Positions 10,066 through 20,226 of a stretch of DNA of 64,000 bases are shown piece after piece (the stretch's first letter is position 1; every line of letters begins with the position of its first letter). The stretch lies in assembly GCA_949752735.1 (NCBI GenBank), contig OX457038.1:64241205-64305204 (forward strand). The letters are read 5' to 3'. Position numbers and translations under genes: made by a program. Below the pieces are notes generated by a model. It was not told the origin of the DNA. It did no database searches and worked only from the letters and a program-made list of their open reading frames with translations. This DNA is from Lumbricus terrestris (taxonomy: Eukaryota; Annelida; Clitellata; Crassiclitellata; Lumbricidae).

Positions 10066-13000
10066 CTAGCATTTAAGCGACACATGGCCGTAGGCAAGCG
10101 AAGCGCTATTATTTAACAGATATCTCTTGTCGTCGTACGGCGAAAGAGCGGATTTCGAAATTTCGGCGGTATGCAGTTGGTGTTTAACACTTCGTATCGT
10201 GTAAAATTTCGCAGTGGTCGGCGCTTCGTCGAACAGACAGTTTGCATAATCTCGATGACGAATGTATTTGGACACGCACGACTTTTTCACACCTTTGGCC
10301 GTTTTCTTTTCGTAATCATTGGGAAGCAAAAGACTATACATTTTTGATCGTAAACCTACAAACTCCAAAGGTGGTTGCCCATTCGACTCATCTTTGAACT
10401 TGCCAATCACTTTCGCATTAGCTTTGCTATGCAGAAAGTGATCGGCGGGGTAGTCGGATGTGTCGTATTCGGTCATGTGATGACGCATGTCCAAATACAC
10501 ATCGTCGGTTCGAATATGATAGCACAAACTGTCTGTATCGGTAAATAATAACTTTGCTCTTTCACCGTACAACCTCTGCATATGCTCGTAGTGAAACCGA
10601 TACATATGCAGCTTGGAGATATCCAAAATACTCATGCCGACGTATATTGGCTTGTCCAGCATCACATCGGATTTTATCATTTGGATGATGGTAAGGTCTT
10701 CATTTATGATGCTGAATGTCTTGAACGTCGGCCGAGCTATGTAACGCTTCGCTTGCCTCTCGTTCGTGACTAATCGCACATCCAGATGATTACGATTATT
10801 CTGCATGGTCTTCCCATACACCGAATTGTTCATCAACTTGAACAGATCTTTCTCGAACGAGTTAGCGGCCATCTGTCGCTTAGCGGTGTTAAAATCAATA
10901 TATGGTTTCAACCATCGAGATTGGTCAAACTCTAGGATTCTGTGAATTTTGGTAAGTTTAAGACCCATTGCCACGTAGAACTGCAAATTTCTGTAATGTA
11001 GGATGTAATTTACCTTGGAATTTAAATTTGGGATCAATTTTTGAATTTTGTTATTGAATTTGATACCCAATTTGCCGGCCAATTCATTTGCATAAGGGGA
11101 AAGTATGTCTTTCGTTATCGCCATCTTTTCAGGAGCTAGCGGATAATCGTTATGTGGATTGTGCAGATGAGGCGGATATTCTATATCCACCTCGAGAATG
11201 TACCCCTTCAAATCGTCTTCATGTTTGGAACTCACATCGAAATTCTCGATTTCTTCGGGGTTCAGGAATCGGAATTTGCCGGTTGGTAATGGTTCGCTCA
11301 TGGCGAAGCCATACAGATTGTTGCAGTCCAAGTACATTATGTAACTTGTTTCTGCAGTGGCATCATATCCTTGAGCGAGATATGGGTTGTTGGCCTTGGC
11401 GTATCGATTTGTTATCATGCTCACCCCACCTCGCATTCCCTTCTCGACGAAAAGGAACTGATCTGGATCGACGATCAATTCCAGCGAGACATCGGTCATC
11501 TTGAGACATGCGTCGAAACTCAGACCTGGACTTGAAAAATAATGCAGCGGATCCAGCCGATAGAAATTCGAAGACATCTTACGAAATTCTTCGAATACAT
11601 CGGCCAGAAGCACTACATCAGTTTCCAAGTACAGGTCGTGATAGTCTTTCATCGAACGCATGCCAAATTTTGACCAGGTGTCTCGAGCGTGTGAATAATC
11701 GTCATCACTGATATGTTCATCCGTCAAACGACTGAAGAACTTGTCCTGCGGTGGCAAGCATGACTCGTACATTCTTTCCGCACAATCCATGTATTCATAT
11801 GGGTAAACTCCTTTCCGAAGCAACGGCTTGAATTGATCATCGTTCGGATGGAGTCTACGCATATGAACGAATTTGGAATTTCCGTCTTTTGTTAAATTTT
11901 TCACCAAGGTGTCAAGACTACAGTTGAGAAATTGGAGGGAATCCACGAAACGTAGGCCATCGATTTCAAACGCTAGATATTTCTCCATATTGGTGGCGAT
12001 AACGAAGACATCTTTCGAAGCGAAAAATCGGGACAGATGCTTGAGGATGATATGTGAATCATATCCCTTTAGGTTGTGAAATACAACAGGAATGAGATAG
12101 TTGTATTCGTTCTCCCCAACTTTCGACCTCTTGTATCTGTACTGTAGGTTACAGTTGTTACATAGCGCGGAAATGAATTGGCCGGTTACGTGGCAATGGT
12201 GTCTTACTTTGCTTTCTTTAGTAAGATTGGTGTCGCATGATGGGCAATTGGTACAATTTGCAAAGGCGGTCAATTGCAAGTCCGAAAGCGGTGTCATGGG
12301 TTCGTTCTTAGCCAGAATTTTGTTGATTCGCACTTGCTCCGATTTTAAATGTACAAAGAACGCACCGACGACATTGTCGCCACTGTACACATATGGTCGC
12401 TCGTTATTATAGCCGTCGATGGTCGAAACCGTTAAACAGCAAAATCCGCTTGGGGTGTGGGTGTCACAAAATTTGGTTGAGCTACCCGCATCGATATCAG
12501 TTTTGCTAAGGAAGGCCTCGAAGTCCGCGTATATTGTGAATGGAATCTGCATTTGGTTTTGTATGTTTGAAAATTTCAAAATGTTGTTTTCGGGTGAAGG
12601 GTAATGGACTTTCTGTACGCCATGTGTGCTACATTCCGGAACGTGGTTCCGCATACCCAATTCAGTCGTGAAGCAATGGAGACAGAAAGGGCAAGGGAAT
12701 ATTTGTCCGTTGTGTGAATTTCGCCCGGATAAAAGACGGGAAAGGCTTCGAATCAATATGTAATGTCGCCTTTCGCCTTCACTCAACAACAGTAAGTTTA
12801 CTGTATGTTTTCGATCTCGGTGTTCGGATGCGAATAAAGGTACGAATGTGTGGTCTTCGTTCGACCTGATGCAGATAACATTGATCGCGAAATCGGGATT
12901 CTTTGTTTCAAATAGTGGTATTTGACCAATCTCGATGGGAAATGCCAATCCTTCAATGGTTAAATCTTGTATGTATGGAGTGTATTTTGAAATGCGTTCT

Positions 13001-14963
13001 GCATTTTTCTTTACATGATGGGCATGCGCAAGAACACAGTAAACAAAACATTGATCGTCAGTGTTCTGAATATTTAGAGTAGCTTTCTTGTTTGATAACC
13101 ATTTAGGTGTGGGAATATACGAGGACCCCCCAATGGGATCGTATTCGGCCACATGAAGTGTGAGATTTTGTATTCGGTCGATAGACCAGCCAGACCCGTC
13201 GTTGGTGAAAGTGTCGGCCAACGACTCCAATCTTTCTATCGCATCCTCGATGTGTTGATGAGTTGCTGTATGATTCAAAAGAATTGTTGGATTTGATTTG
13301 AAGTAGGCTGTGGTTTTCCTGGTGCCACCTTCGGGGTCTTCTCGGTTGAACTGAAAGTCAGCTGCCAGATACCATTTGATAGGACTGAAATAAAATAAAG
13401 TTTCGAATATCATCGAATTGATGATTTAATTAATCCATTAATATAGGATTAAATATTGCTTTCTAACAGCGTTTAGGATTCGATTGTGAAAGAATGGCTT
13501 ACCCTTTTCCGGCTAGCCGTTGCTCCAAGGCGGACGAGATTCCATTTTCCAGGTTGTGAACGAGCATGCGTACATCTGAGGCGTTCGGATCGGTTGGTAA
13601 TTGTTCCTGCTCAAAGACGTTCCTCACGGATGTTCGAACACGATTGGATGGCGGTCTTATGCATGTGTTGCAAATTGTTGAATTGTTGTTGAAGAACTGA
13701 GATTGACGACGAAGTTGGCAGACGCTGCAGATTCTCCTATTTGTGCAGATTTCGCACAAACCGTTGTCGTTCAATCTCGTCTTTTTGTACGCAGAACAGT
13801 AGCGACAATATGTGTCTTTTTCTTAAAAAAGATACAAAAACATATCCGTTCAAATATCTAAAACTTAAAAATTTGGGGATAAATTATAAATCTAAAACCA
13901 TTCACATAAAATAAATTTGAAACCATTCACAAAGGATAATTTTGAAATAATAGAATAAATCTTTGGCATAAATTTCAACTTACTTTGAATCTTCGCCGAG
14001 GTTGATGGTTCGTCTTCTGTGCGTCTTTTCGTCGCTAAAAAATTTACCAATGTAATAATTTAACATCGAAACACTTGGAAAATAACGAAGAGTCGAAATT
14101 TGTATGAAATCTGAAAATAACGAAAACTGAAATTGGAACAGCCTAAAATAAATGAAACTGAATTCATAAACTTGTCAGAAAATTTAATTTCTATGAAAGG
14201 TTGTTCAAACAATAGTTAATGACATACCTAGATTCTTCGAATCTTGTCGCTGAAGTCTGAAATCAGAATCTCTAACGTCCATTCTACGAGTCCATCGACG
14301 ATCCAATTCGTCCATGGCACTCTGATATTCGGAATCTGATATATTTCCATCGATAACAGCTGAAATATCATACAAAACGAATATTTTATTCGAACATAAT
14401 ATCGAATTCACACAATCGCAGTTCAATTGTATGATAATTTGAAATTATTTACACATTTCCAAATTTTTATGTTGCTGTGTTTAAAGAATATAAAAAATTA
14501 TCTTTGTTTTACTATCCTAGATAATATTCTTGGAATTACTCACAGAATTTGTTTGTAGATGTAGCTCCTTCATCGGATGGCTCCATTTTCCGCTTCTTCA
14601 CTGTAAAGACAACAAGCATCGACTTTAGAATAATTGCAAGACTAAAAGACTAACAATGTAAAAAATATGTTGAAGAGAAGATATGTTGCACAATAATACA
14701 GAGCTCTACACACCTAGTGCTTTCCCACGCTCCAACCTCCGTGCCTCTTTTTCTTCATCTGAGTTTGTATGTTGCATCGGTTCTTCGTCTGACAACGTGA
14801 CATCCTGCATATCTATGAAAGATAAAATAGATTGTTTATAACAAATGCGAAAATAAACGTGTACATAGTTTTTACTTCTTCATGAGATATATATGAAATA
14901 TTTACAATTACTACAGAGTGGAAATGGAAGAAATATGACCAACATACCCTGTATGTGTCCCAT
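10066..14963 (-). CDS. polB: Protein-primed type B DNA polymerase, seven coding exons
   Basis: Coding exons 14963-14948, 14812-14714, 14600-14544, 14359-14228, 14034-13984, 13821-13503 and 13384-10066 have GT/AG ends and fully consistent phases, giving 1,330 residues. Order: acidic N-terminus, KKRK nuclear-localisation-like motif (exon 3), Cys-rich zinc-finger region (CRYC, CEIC, CSVC, CNTC; exon 6), a conserved domain with CF and HY residues, a C2H2-like finger (CPFCLHCF), ExoI YADFEA (about residue 510), a CTNC/HHCH/CNNC zinc insertion, ExoII FHNLKGYDSH, ExoIII YLETDVVLLAD, PolA YLDCNNLYG (about 909), PolB NNSVYG and PolC DTDS (about 1174). All exonuclease and polymerase acids are present, so it looks functional. 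Such enzymes copy linear DNA from a terminal protein. The last exon alone is open for over 1,100 codons. Start chosen as the first ATG giving phase continuity; it leaves a 5-residue first exon and is the least certain part. Confidence 0.88.
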
Positions 14964-15440
14964 ATTCACTGATTCTTGATGCTCGACGATTGATGCATTG
15001 CGCCGGTCACGCTGCGTGGTTTCTGGTGTCGTTGACCCGATGTTCTGCGCAAACTCCGATATTCAGCGAGTATACGCTCGCACCCTTACTCTAAACTTCT
15101 ATGTGTTCCAAATTTTATCCTTATATTTCCAATACGTTTATTAGATGCGCCTTGCGTAGAAAGGACTGTCTGTCGCTCTGCCAGTGTAGTTCCTGCATAA
15201 TCGAGGAGGGTGTCGTAAATGTTTCCTCTTTTTAAGATGCAATGCTGAATAAATTTTAAGAAACGACGCTGCTGATTGTATTGATTTTTTTGCTTATGTC
15301 AAGTGTGAATAACAGGTTATGTAGCTCATATATAGAATGAAGATTGAACTATGTGAGTGAAGCTGGGCAATTCTTAGTACTTTTTAAAATTAATGCGAGA
15401 CGAGGACGGTTGGGTTGATAGTGATCTCACACGCATAATG
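14964..15440. promoter_or_regulatory. Probable 5' region of the polymerase gene
   Basis: No coding sequence is seen upstream of the first coding exon. The short reading frame at about 15000-14970 ends before the chosen start. The region is likely leader and promoter, but no core promoter motif is convincing. Confidence 0.35.
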
Positions 15441-16078
15441 AGAGTCACATACACAAAGGACAATATGCAAATAGGCAAATCGTTATAGCATTTAGGTATG
15501 CACACAGCCAGGCACAAACACGCACACAGAGAGACAGCCATACACGTGCTCGAATGTTCCAGGTCCTTCTAGCAAATACTGACGTCACCTCATGAATATT
15601 AATTAGGCATGCCCTTAAAGGCTGATTAGTGTGTTAGGTATATACACACGTATACACACAGACACACACAAACAGGCACACATACAGACAGACATACAAA
15701 AGCTCGAATGTTCCAGCGCCTTCTAGCAAATGACGTCACATCATGAATATTAATAAGCAAAGGACAATAGGAATTCTCTTTGGAACTCGAATTTTCTAGA
15801 ATGATGCCGGCATTAACGTCCTCTTAATCACCTAGGTATACACACAGACAGGCAGACGTACAGGCAGGCGGACAAAGAGCCGGACAAACAACAATAGCTC
15901 TTCTAGAATGGTCCACAAAGTTCCAGAAGATGACGTCACTGCATACATGAATAGTAATGAGCACAATGCATGCTAATGGCACATACACACACAGACAGGC
16001 AGACAGACAGATAAACAGACATACACACATACATACACACATACAAACACACATACGGCTTCTAGAACGTACTCCAAT
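15440..16078. repeat. Right subterminal repeats of the PolB element
   Basis: Units of about 150-200 bp each combine a CA-rich cagacaggcagac run, an ttctag(a/c) word, a TGACGTCA palindrome (15580, 15731, 15931; degenerate TGATGTCA at 16081) and catgaatattaat. They mirror the two left units in reverse orientation, so the inverted-repeat architecture extends well beyond the TIR proper. Confidence 0.75.
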
Positions 16079-16243
16079 TATGATGTCACTGCATTCATGA
16101 ATATTAATTAGTCACGTGACTATTTTACATGAATATTAATTAGAATTACTAGCTCAGTGGTGGGGGAGCTAATTGGTTTCTTAATTGCTGAGGCAGTACT
16201 CTCAGTATACCCTTGAGGTAGTAATCTCACTATACCCACTACT
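16079..16243 (-). repeat. Right terminal inverted repeat of the PolB element
   Basis: Reverse complement of the left TIR. The outermost 63 bp are identical, and the inner part shares the gtcacgtgac palindrome and catgaatattaattag. Confidence 0.9.
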
Positions 16244-16780
16244 CATGTAGGTCTACCATAGACAACCGAATTTGACTGTTTCTGTGTTATAAGTTTTTTC
16301 TTATTTCGCGAAGAGTTGCATCGACATCAGCAGGAGTTGTTGTCTGCCTACAGTCCCTACACAGAGAGCTTCTGTGGAGAATTCGAATTATTAGCTTTCA
16401 ACTTCTAAGCGCATGGACGGAGATTTAAAGGGGTGGCGGAGATGCCTGTATCGCCCCAATGTTTCAGAAATATTTCATAAATATCATTATAATTTACTAC
16501 AGTGTTATTCATTGAGCTTATTTATCTATAATGAAAATTCGTCTAAGATGGCAACTTAAAAGCCAAATTTAAAAAAAATTAAGCATTGAGAGCGACATTT
16601 ATTGAAGTCTTGAACCACATCTCTGAGCACTGAGATCATGACAGCTTGAAATGCTACGTACGGCAGCAATGTGCAAATCCAAAAATTGTATGCAATTGGG
16701 AGACGACACTCTAAGGTCTCAAACCATGCCTAGGCTAGTATCAGCTAGTATGGAAAAATGAGTACCGGTAATTTTATTAA

Positions 16781-17100
16781 GACGACACCTTAAAATGCTG
16801 CCATTGCATTGTGGAAATTCAAAAAGTTTCTAATGGGCCACTGAAAAAGTACAGCTATTTTGTTAAGACGGCACCTTAAAATGCTGCCATTGCAATGTGC
16901 AAATTTAAAAAGTTTCCAATGGGTCACTGAAAAAGTACAGCTATATTGTTAAGACGACACCTTAAAATGCTGCCATTGCATTGTGGAAATTCAAAAAGTT
17001 TCTAATGGGCCACTGAAAAAGTACAGCTATTTTGTTAAGACGACACCTTAAAATGCTGCCATTGCAATGTACAAATTCAAAAAGTTTCTGATGGGGAGGG
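16781..17100. repeat. Four 86-bp tandem repeats inside the hAT element
   Basis: The word gacgacacct or gacggcacct recurs at 16781, 16867, 16953 and 17039, exactly 86 bp apart. Each unit contains aaaatgctgccattgca and a aaaaagtacagctat word. Related modules lie inverted in the hAT at 20463-20550 and in the element at 54052-55020. Confidence 0.88.
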
Positions 17101-17492
17101 GTGCATCCCCTCCCCATACCCCTCACAGTGCAACGCGCATCACGAGCATCCTTCGGACGCTCAATTGTCTTCCCCCCACTAGAAACCTCAATTCCCCCCA
17201 GAGGAGACTAGATTAAACACTGTGCATACGTAGCCTAACATATGAACAAATTCCCATACAATTGTTTTAAGTCGGCGAAATGGGGGGGTTTGTTCTCCCA
17301 CTCCAAGTGGGGAGGTTAGACGCCACTGTGCACAACTCCTTTCCTTTCCCATCCTCCATGGTAAATTACTTCCAATCGGAAGACAATGACCTTTTGCTAG
17401 TTTTAACTGTTCATACAGAAGTGCTTCTACAACAGCACAAATAATTCATTTGGAACTGCACATTTTGTGTACAAATGCACGTTAAAAACAGC

Positions 17493-17945
17493 CATATGCT
17501 GGCGGAAGTTTGTTCCAGGGAACTAGGTCGTCTGCCATCTGAATTTTTACGTCGTTATCGTAATCGTAATCGTAAACTCGAAATTTCTAAAGCGCCACTC
17601 GAAAGCCAAGCGCGGGGCACCAGCTTATTCACGAGCGCTGCGTTGCGTTAGAATGGTTGTCCGTGAGAATAGTCCGTGGTGGTCCGGGTCGAGTTACCAT
17701 AGGATCAGGATCAAATGCGTTGTGTTAGAAGGGTTGTCCGTTAGAGTAGTCCGTGGTGGTCCGGGTCGAGTTACCATAGGATCAGAGGGGCGGAACAGCT
17801 ACTAAGGTGGGTGTCGTCTGGGCCGGGAATTGGAGGGTGGAGGATCAGTTGAGATAGGGTAAGAGATCGTGAAAAGGAGTGTCTTAAGTTTCGAATGAAA
17901 AGCCCGAGGTGTGATGGATAGAGGAGCCTGAGGAAGGTTGTGGTG
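17493..17945 (-). mobile_element. LINE 3' UTR, copies A (end) and B
   Basis: 17493-17545 continues copy A after the nested insertions. Copy B begins with its simple tail (cgttatcgtaatcgtaatcg, about 17551) and runs on the minus strand toward its coding end at 17946. An ~80-bp segment (ttgtccgt...gagtagtccgtggtgg) is duplicated in tandem at about 17640-17785. Confidence 0.65.
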
Positions 17946-18146
17946 TCACTGGTGTGTGATTAGAAATGATGATGAAGGGACTGAAAAGGATCGGAATTCA
18001 GGAGGCAGATCATTCCAAAGGCGTGGTGCTGAGATGGATATGGCTCGGTTGGAGAACTTGAGATGTTCTAACGTCGTTAGCTTCATCGCGTGTCTTACGA
18101 CGCGCCTAATGAAAGCAATATGGTAGCCTACGTGTTTAATGTGCAT
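17946..18146 (-). pseudogene. LINE reverse-transcriptase C-terminus (fragment)
   Basis: The minus-strand frame contains SAPRLWNDLPPEFR and ends ITHQ before a stop. The LWNxLP motif near the C-terminus is typical of CR1/L2/jockey-type LINE ORF2 proteins, and the LINE at 29083 has RCWNSLPSDIR in the same place. The catalytic domain is absent, as in most 5'-truncated copies. Confidence 0.75.
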
Positions 18147-18462
18147 AGCACAAACTTTCTGATATCTTCATTTGGCTGCTCATCTCGCGACTTTTGGGCG
18201 ACCTTTCAACGTGATCTCGCGACAAAGCGTTTGTCTGGTAACCCTGTCAGACATGTCCGAGGCTCCGAGCGCCGACCAGAGAACTCTGCTACTCTGTACA
18301 GAATCAAAATGTGACAGCTAGGTCGGGTTACAATTAACGGCCTGACATGACTGTGCATGCCAAACGTATTCGTAATGGCGACTTTTAACCATAACATAAT
18401 TAGAGCAACATCACAAGGTTTACGGTGGTTCGGATGAATAAAATCTGTGTGAAAACCGCCTC
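18147..18462. other. Non-coding DNA
   Basis: No gene is recognised. Some ctcgcgac words resemble those at 6590-6680. Confidence 0.4.
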
Positions 18463-18470
18463 ATAGACCT

Positions 18471-18755
18471 CAGTGGCGGCGCAAGGGGGGGCTGGGGGGC
18501 TAAGCCCCCCTACAAGAGGCTCAGCCCCCTTAAAAAGGGCCATCCGAATTTTTTTTACATTGAAATATCCACGATAGGTTATTCGGCTGACGACTAAAAA
18601 AGTCGTCAGAAATTTTGGCGGCGGAAATGAAAAATTTTCACGAGATTTCGGTCGATGACTAAAAAAAACGTCAGAAATTTTGACGGATGAAAATGTGAAA
18701 TTTTCGCTGCGAGGCTTCAGCCTCCCCCCAAACTGAAATCCTGGCGCCGCCACTG
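18471..18755. mobile_element. hAT-like MITE, 285 bp
   Basis: The ends cagtggcggcgc and gcgccgccactg are inverted. The 8-bp duplication atagacct is exact (18463-18470 and 18756-18763). It carries actaaaaaagtcgtcag hairpin modules like the elements at 293 and 48173. Confidence 0.88.
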
Positions 18756-18838
18756 ATAGACCTAGGCTATAGGTAGGCCTACATGGTTTAATATAATTAT
18801 CTCATTCGCCCGAGCTTGCTTTGCCTTGAAGTCGAGGG

Positions 18839-18984
18839 TAGTGTGAGAATTGTGAAAAACTAACTCGGGGAGGGGTTGGACTATTATCCACTTGGAATTG
18901 GGGTGTGAAAAACAGACTTTACTAGGCCTATGGGACTCTGACAAAGAAAGACGGGATCGTTTACCCCCGCCAATTCTCACCCTG
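18839..18984. mobile_element. Short hAT-like MITE, 146 bp
   Basis: The ends tagtgtgagaattg and caattctcaccctg are inverted. The 8-bp duplication gtcgaggg is exact on both sides (18831-18838 and 18985-18992). It is the same family as 57758-57902. Confidence 0.82.
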
Positions 18985-18992
18985 GTCGAGGG

Positions 18993-19546
18993 TCTCCAAC
19001 GGGCAATAGGTGAGCATGGGTTCTGTTCGAAATTAGCTCCCACCTCTAATTGTTCTAATAAGTTTATTTGGTCGAAGTCTTGGAAAATGCATGGTCCATT
19101 TTCATCCGCCAAAAAAATTCGTCAATGTTCAGCTTTCAAACAAGAGTCTGAAACGTGCTCTATAGTCGATGTCAACAGCGAAAATGCGTTAATTTCTGGG
19201 GCGGAGCCCCAGACCCATGGGTTTCGCGCCTTCGGCGCTTGCAATATGAGCACCCTCAAGGAAATTTTATAGTTGCGCCCCTGGCAGGGTGAAGGGGCTT
19301 AGACTTCACCCCCCCCCCCCCAAGGGCTCCAAACCTGAAATACTGTCGCCTACCTGTCTGCTGCTGCTGACGACTAGAAATGGTTAATTCGGTGAATTAT
19401 AAACACGACCTTAATTCAGCTTGCCCTCTCTTTGTAAGTTTAGGCCTCCACCGTCTCCACGTACGTGATTACCGTAACCTAGCGAAGGCATATAGGCCTA
19501 CCATGAATCCATGATTGCTGTAGGTTATATTAACAGGCTGCATAAT
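18993..19546. other. Non-coding DNA
   Basis: No gene is recognised. A G/C-rich segment at 19195-19330 (ggggcggagccccag, and a C run) looks like a transposon remnant without clear ends. Confidence 0.4.
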
Positions 19547-19615
19547 GAATTAGTCTAAAACAGAGATCCTGAGTGGCCGAGTGGGTTGGTAGCCCGCTCG
19601 CCACGCTGGTGTCAC

Positions 19616-20059
19616 GAAATAGAGTATTCCCCGTATTAATTGTATCCCCCAAATTAAAAAAAGTGGAAAAAATCGCCTCCGCGTGTATTTTGTTTCGCAA
19701 ATTGAGTTTCATCTGCTTTGTTTTGAACAATGACACTAACAGGCATGTTTATTCCTACTATATAATTTGTTTTGCCCTGTTTTTAGAGCACTTAAAATAT
19801 TTAAAACACTTAAGAACACTGGGAGTCACTAAATAAATTCGAGTTGCCTTTATCTGAGCATTGCTTAGGACACTTAAAACAATTAGAATCACATAAAATT
19901 TTGAATACAGCATAGGCCTAAATGTTTTTATTATGCGCATTTTTCAAAAAAGGGGATAGAATGGTTTATCCGCCCGGATGGTATAGACCGGTTAATTCCA
20001 TCCGGGAGGATAGATTGATTCATCCCCCCGGATAGCTATCATGGGGGATACTCCGTTTC
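19616..20059. mobile_element. DNA transposon inserted in the SINE head
   Basis: The termini gaaatagagtattcccc and gggggatactccgtttc are imperfectly inverted. The word gtgtcac is duplicated on both sides (19609-19615 and 20060-20066; 7 bp exact). No coding capacity. Its superfamily is unclear, possibly hAT-like. Confidence 0.65.
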
Positions 20060-20226
20060 GTGTCACCGGCGGCCCGGGTTCGATTCCCAGTCGGTCGGTT
20101 TATCAGAGATTAATTTCTCGGATCTTTACTGCGGGTGGCTCGGTCGCAATATAAACGTGGAGTGAGGTTGTACTCTGCCTCCGACACTAATCATCTTCGA
20201 AATGAAAAAGTGTCGTTAAGCCCGAT

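Larger units (their letters stand above)
7827..16243. mobile_element. Compact Maverick/Polinton-like DNA element with PolB and PC4-like genes
   Basis: An 8,417-bp unit bounded by inverted repeats that are identical over the first 63 bp and begin AGTAGTGGGTATAGTGAG. The AG...CT termini fit Maverick/Polinton elements. Inside are two convergent spliced genes: a protein-primed type B DNA polymerase and a tandem PC4-like protein. Polintons are usually about 15-20 kb and carry integrase, ATPase, protease and capsid genes; none is visible here. Flanking hexamers are catggt and catgta, so a 6-bp duplication is only partly supported. Either this is a deletion derivative mobilised in trans or a distinct compact family. 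Intact reading frames and identical TIR tips suggest recent activity. Confidence 0.82.
7167..17328. mobile_element. hAT-like element carrying the polymerase element
   Basis: The ends cagtggcgtcta and tagacgccactg are inverted. An exact 8-bp duplication tgcacaac flanks it (7159-7166 and 17329-17336). Its own sequence is only about 1.7 kb (7167-7826 and 16244-17328); the rest is the inserted element 7827-16243. No hAT transposase is visible. The right part contains four 86-bp tandem copies (16781-17100). Confidence 0.85.
7131..17492. mobile_element. ~200-bp MITE, split by a 10-kb insertion
   Basis: The left part (7131-7166, cctgtttttaag...gcacaac) and right part (17329-17492) together match an unbroken copy at about 22815-23017. 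That copy reads straight through gaactgcacaacccc, so it serves as the empty-site control for the hAT insertion. Its termini resemble ggctgtttttaa in both orientations. No coding capacity. Confidence 0.78.

Noticed and set aside
15824..16054. Cysteine-rich small protein on the minus strand
   Set aside because: It is the translation of CA-rich subterminal repeats (cacacagacagg), which accounts for the Cys/Val pattern.
19561..20100. Functional tRNA gene
   Set aside because: The A and B boxes are separated by a 444-bp transposon, and the unit is flanked by a 13-bp target duplication, so it is a SINE head.
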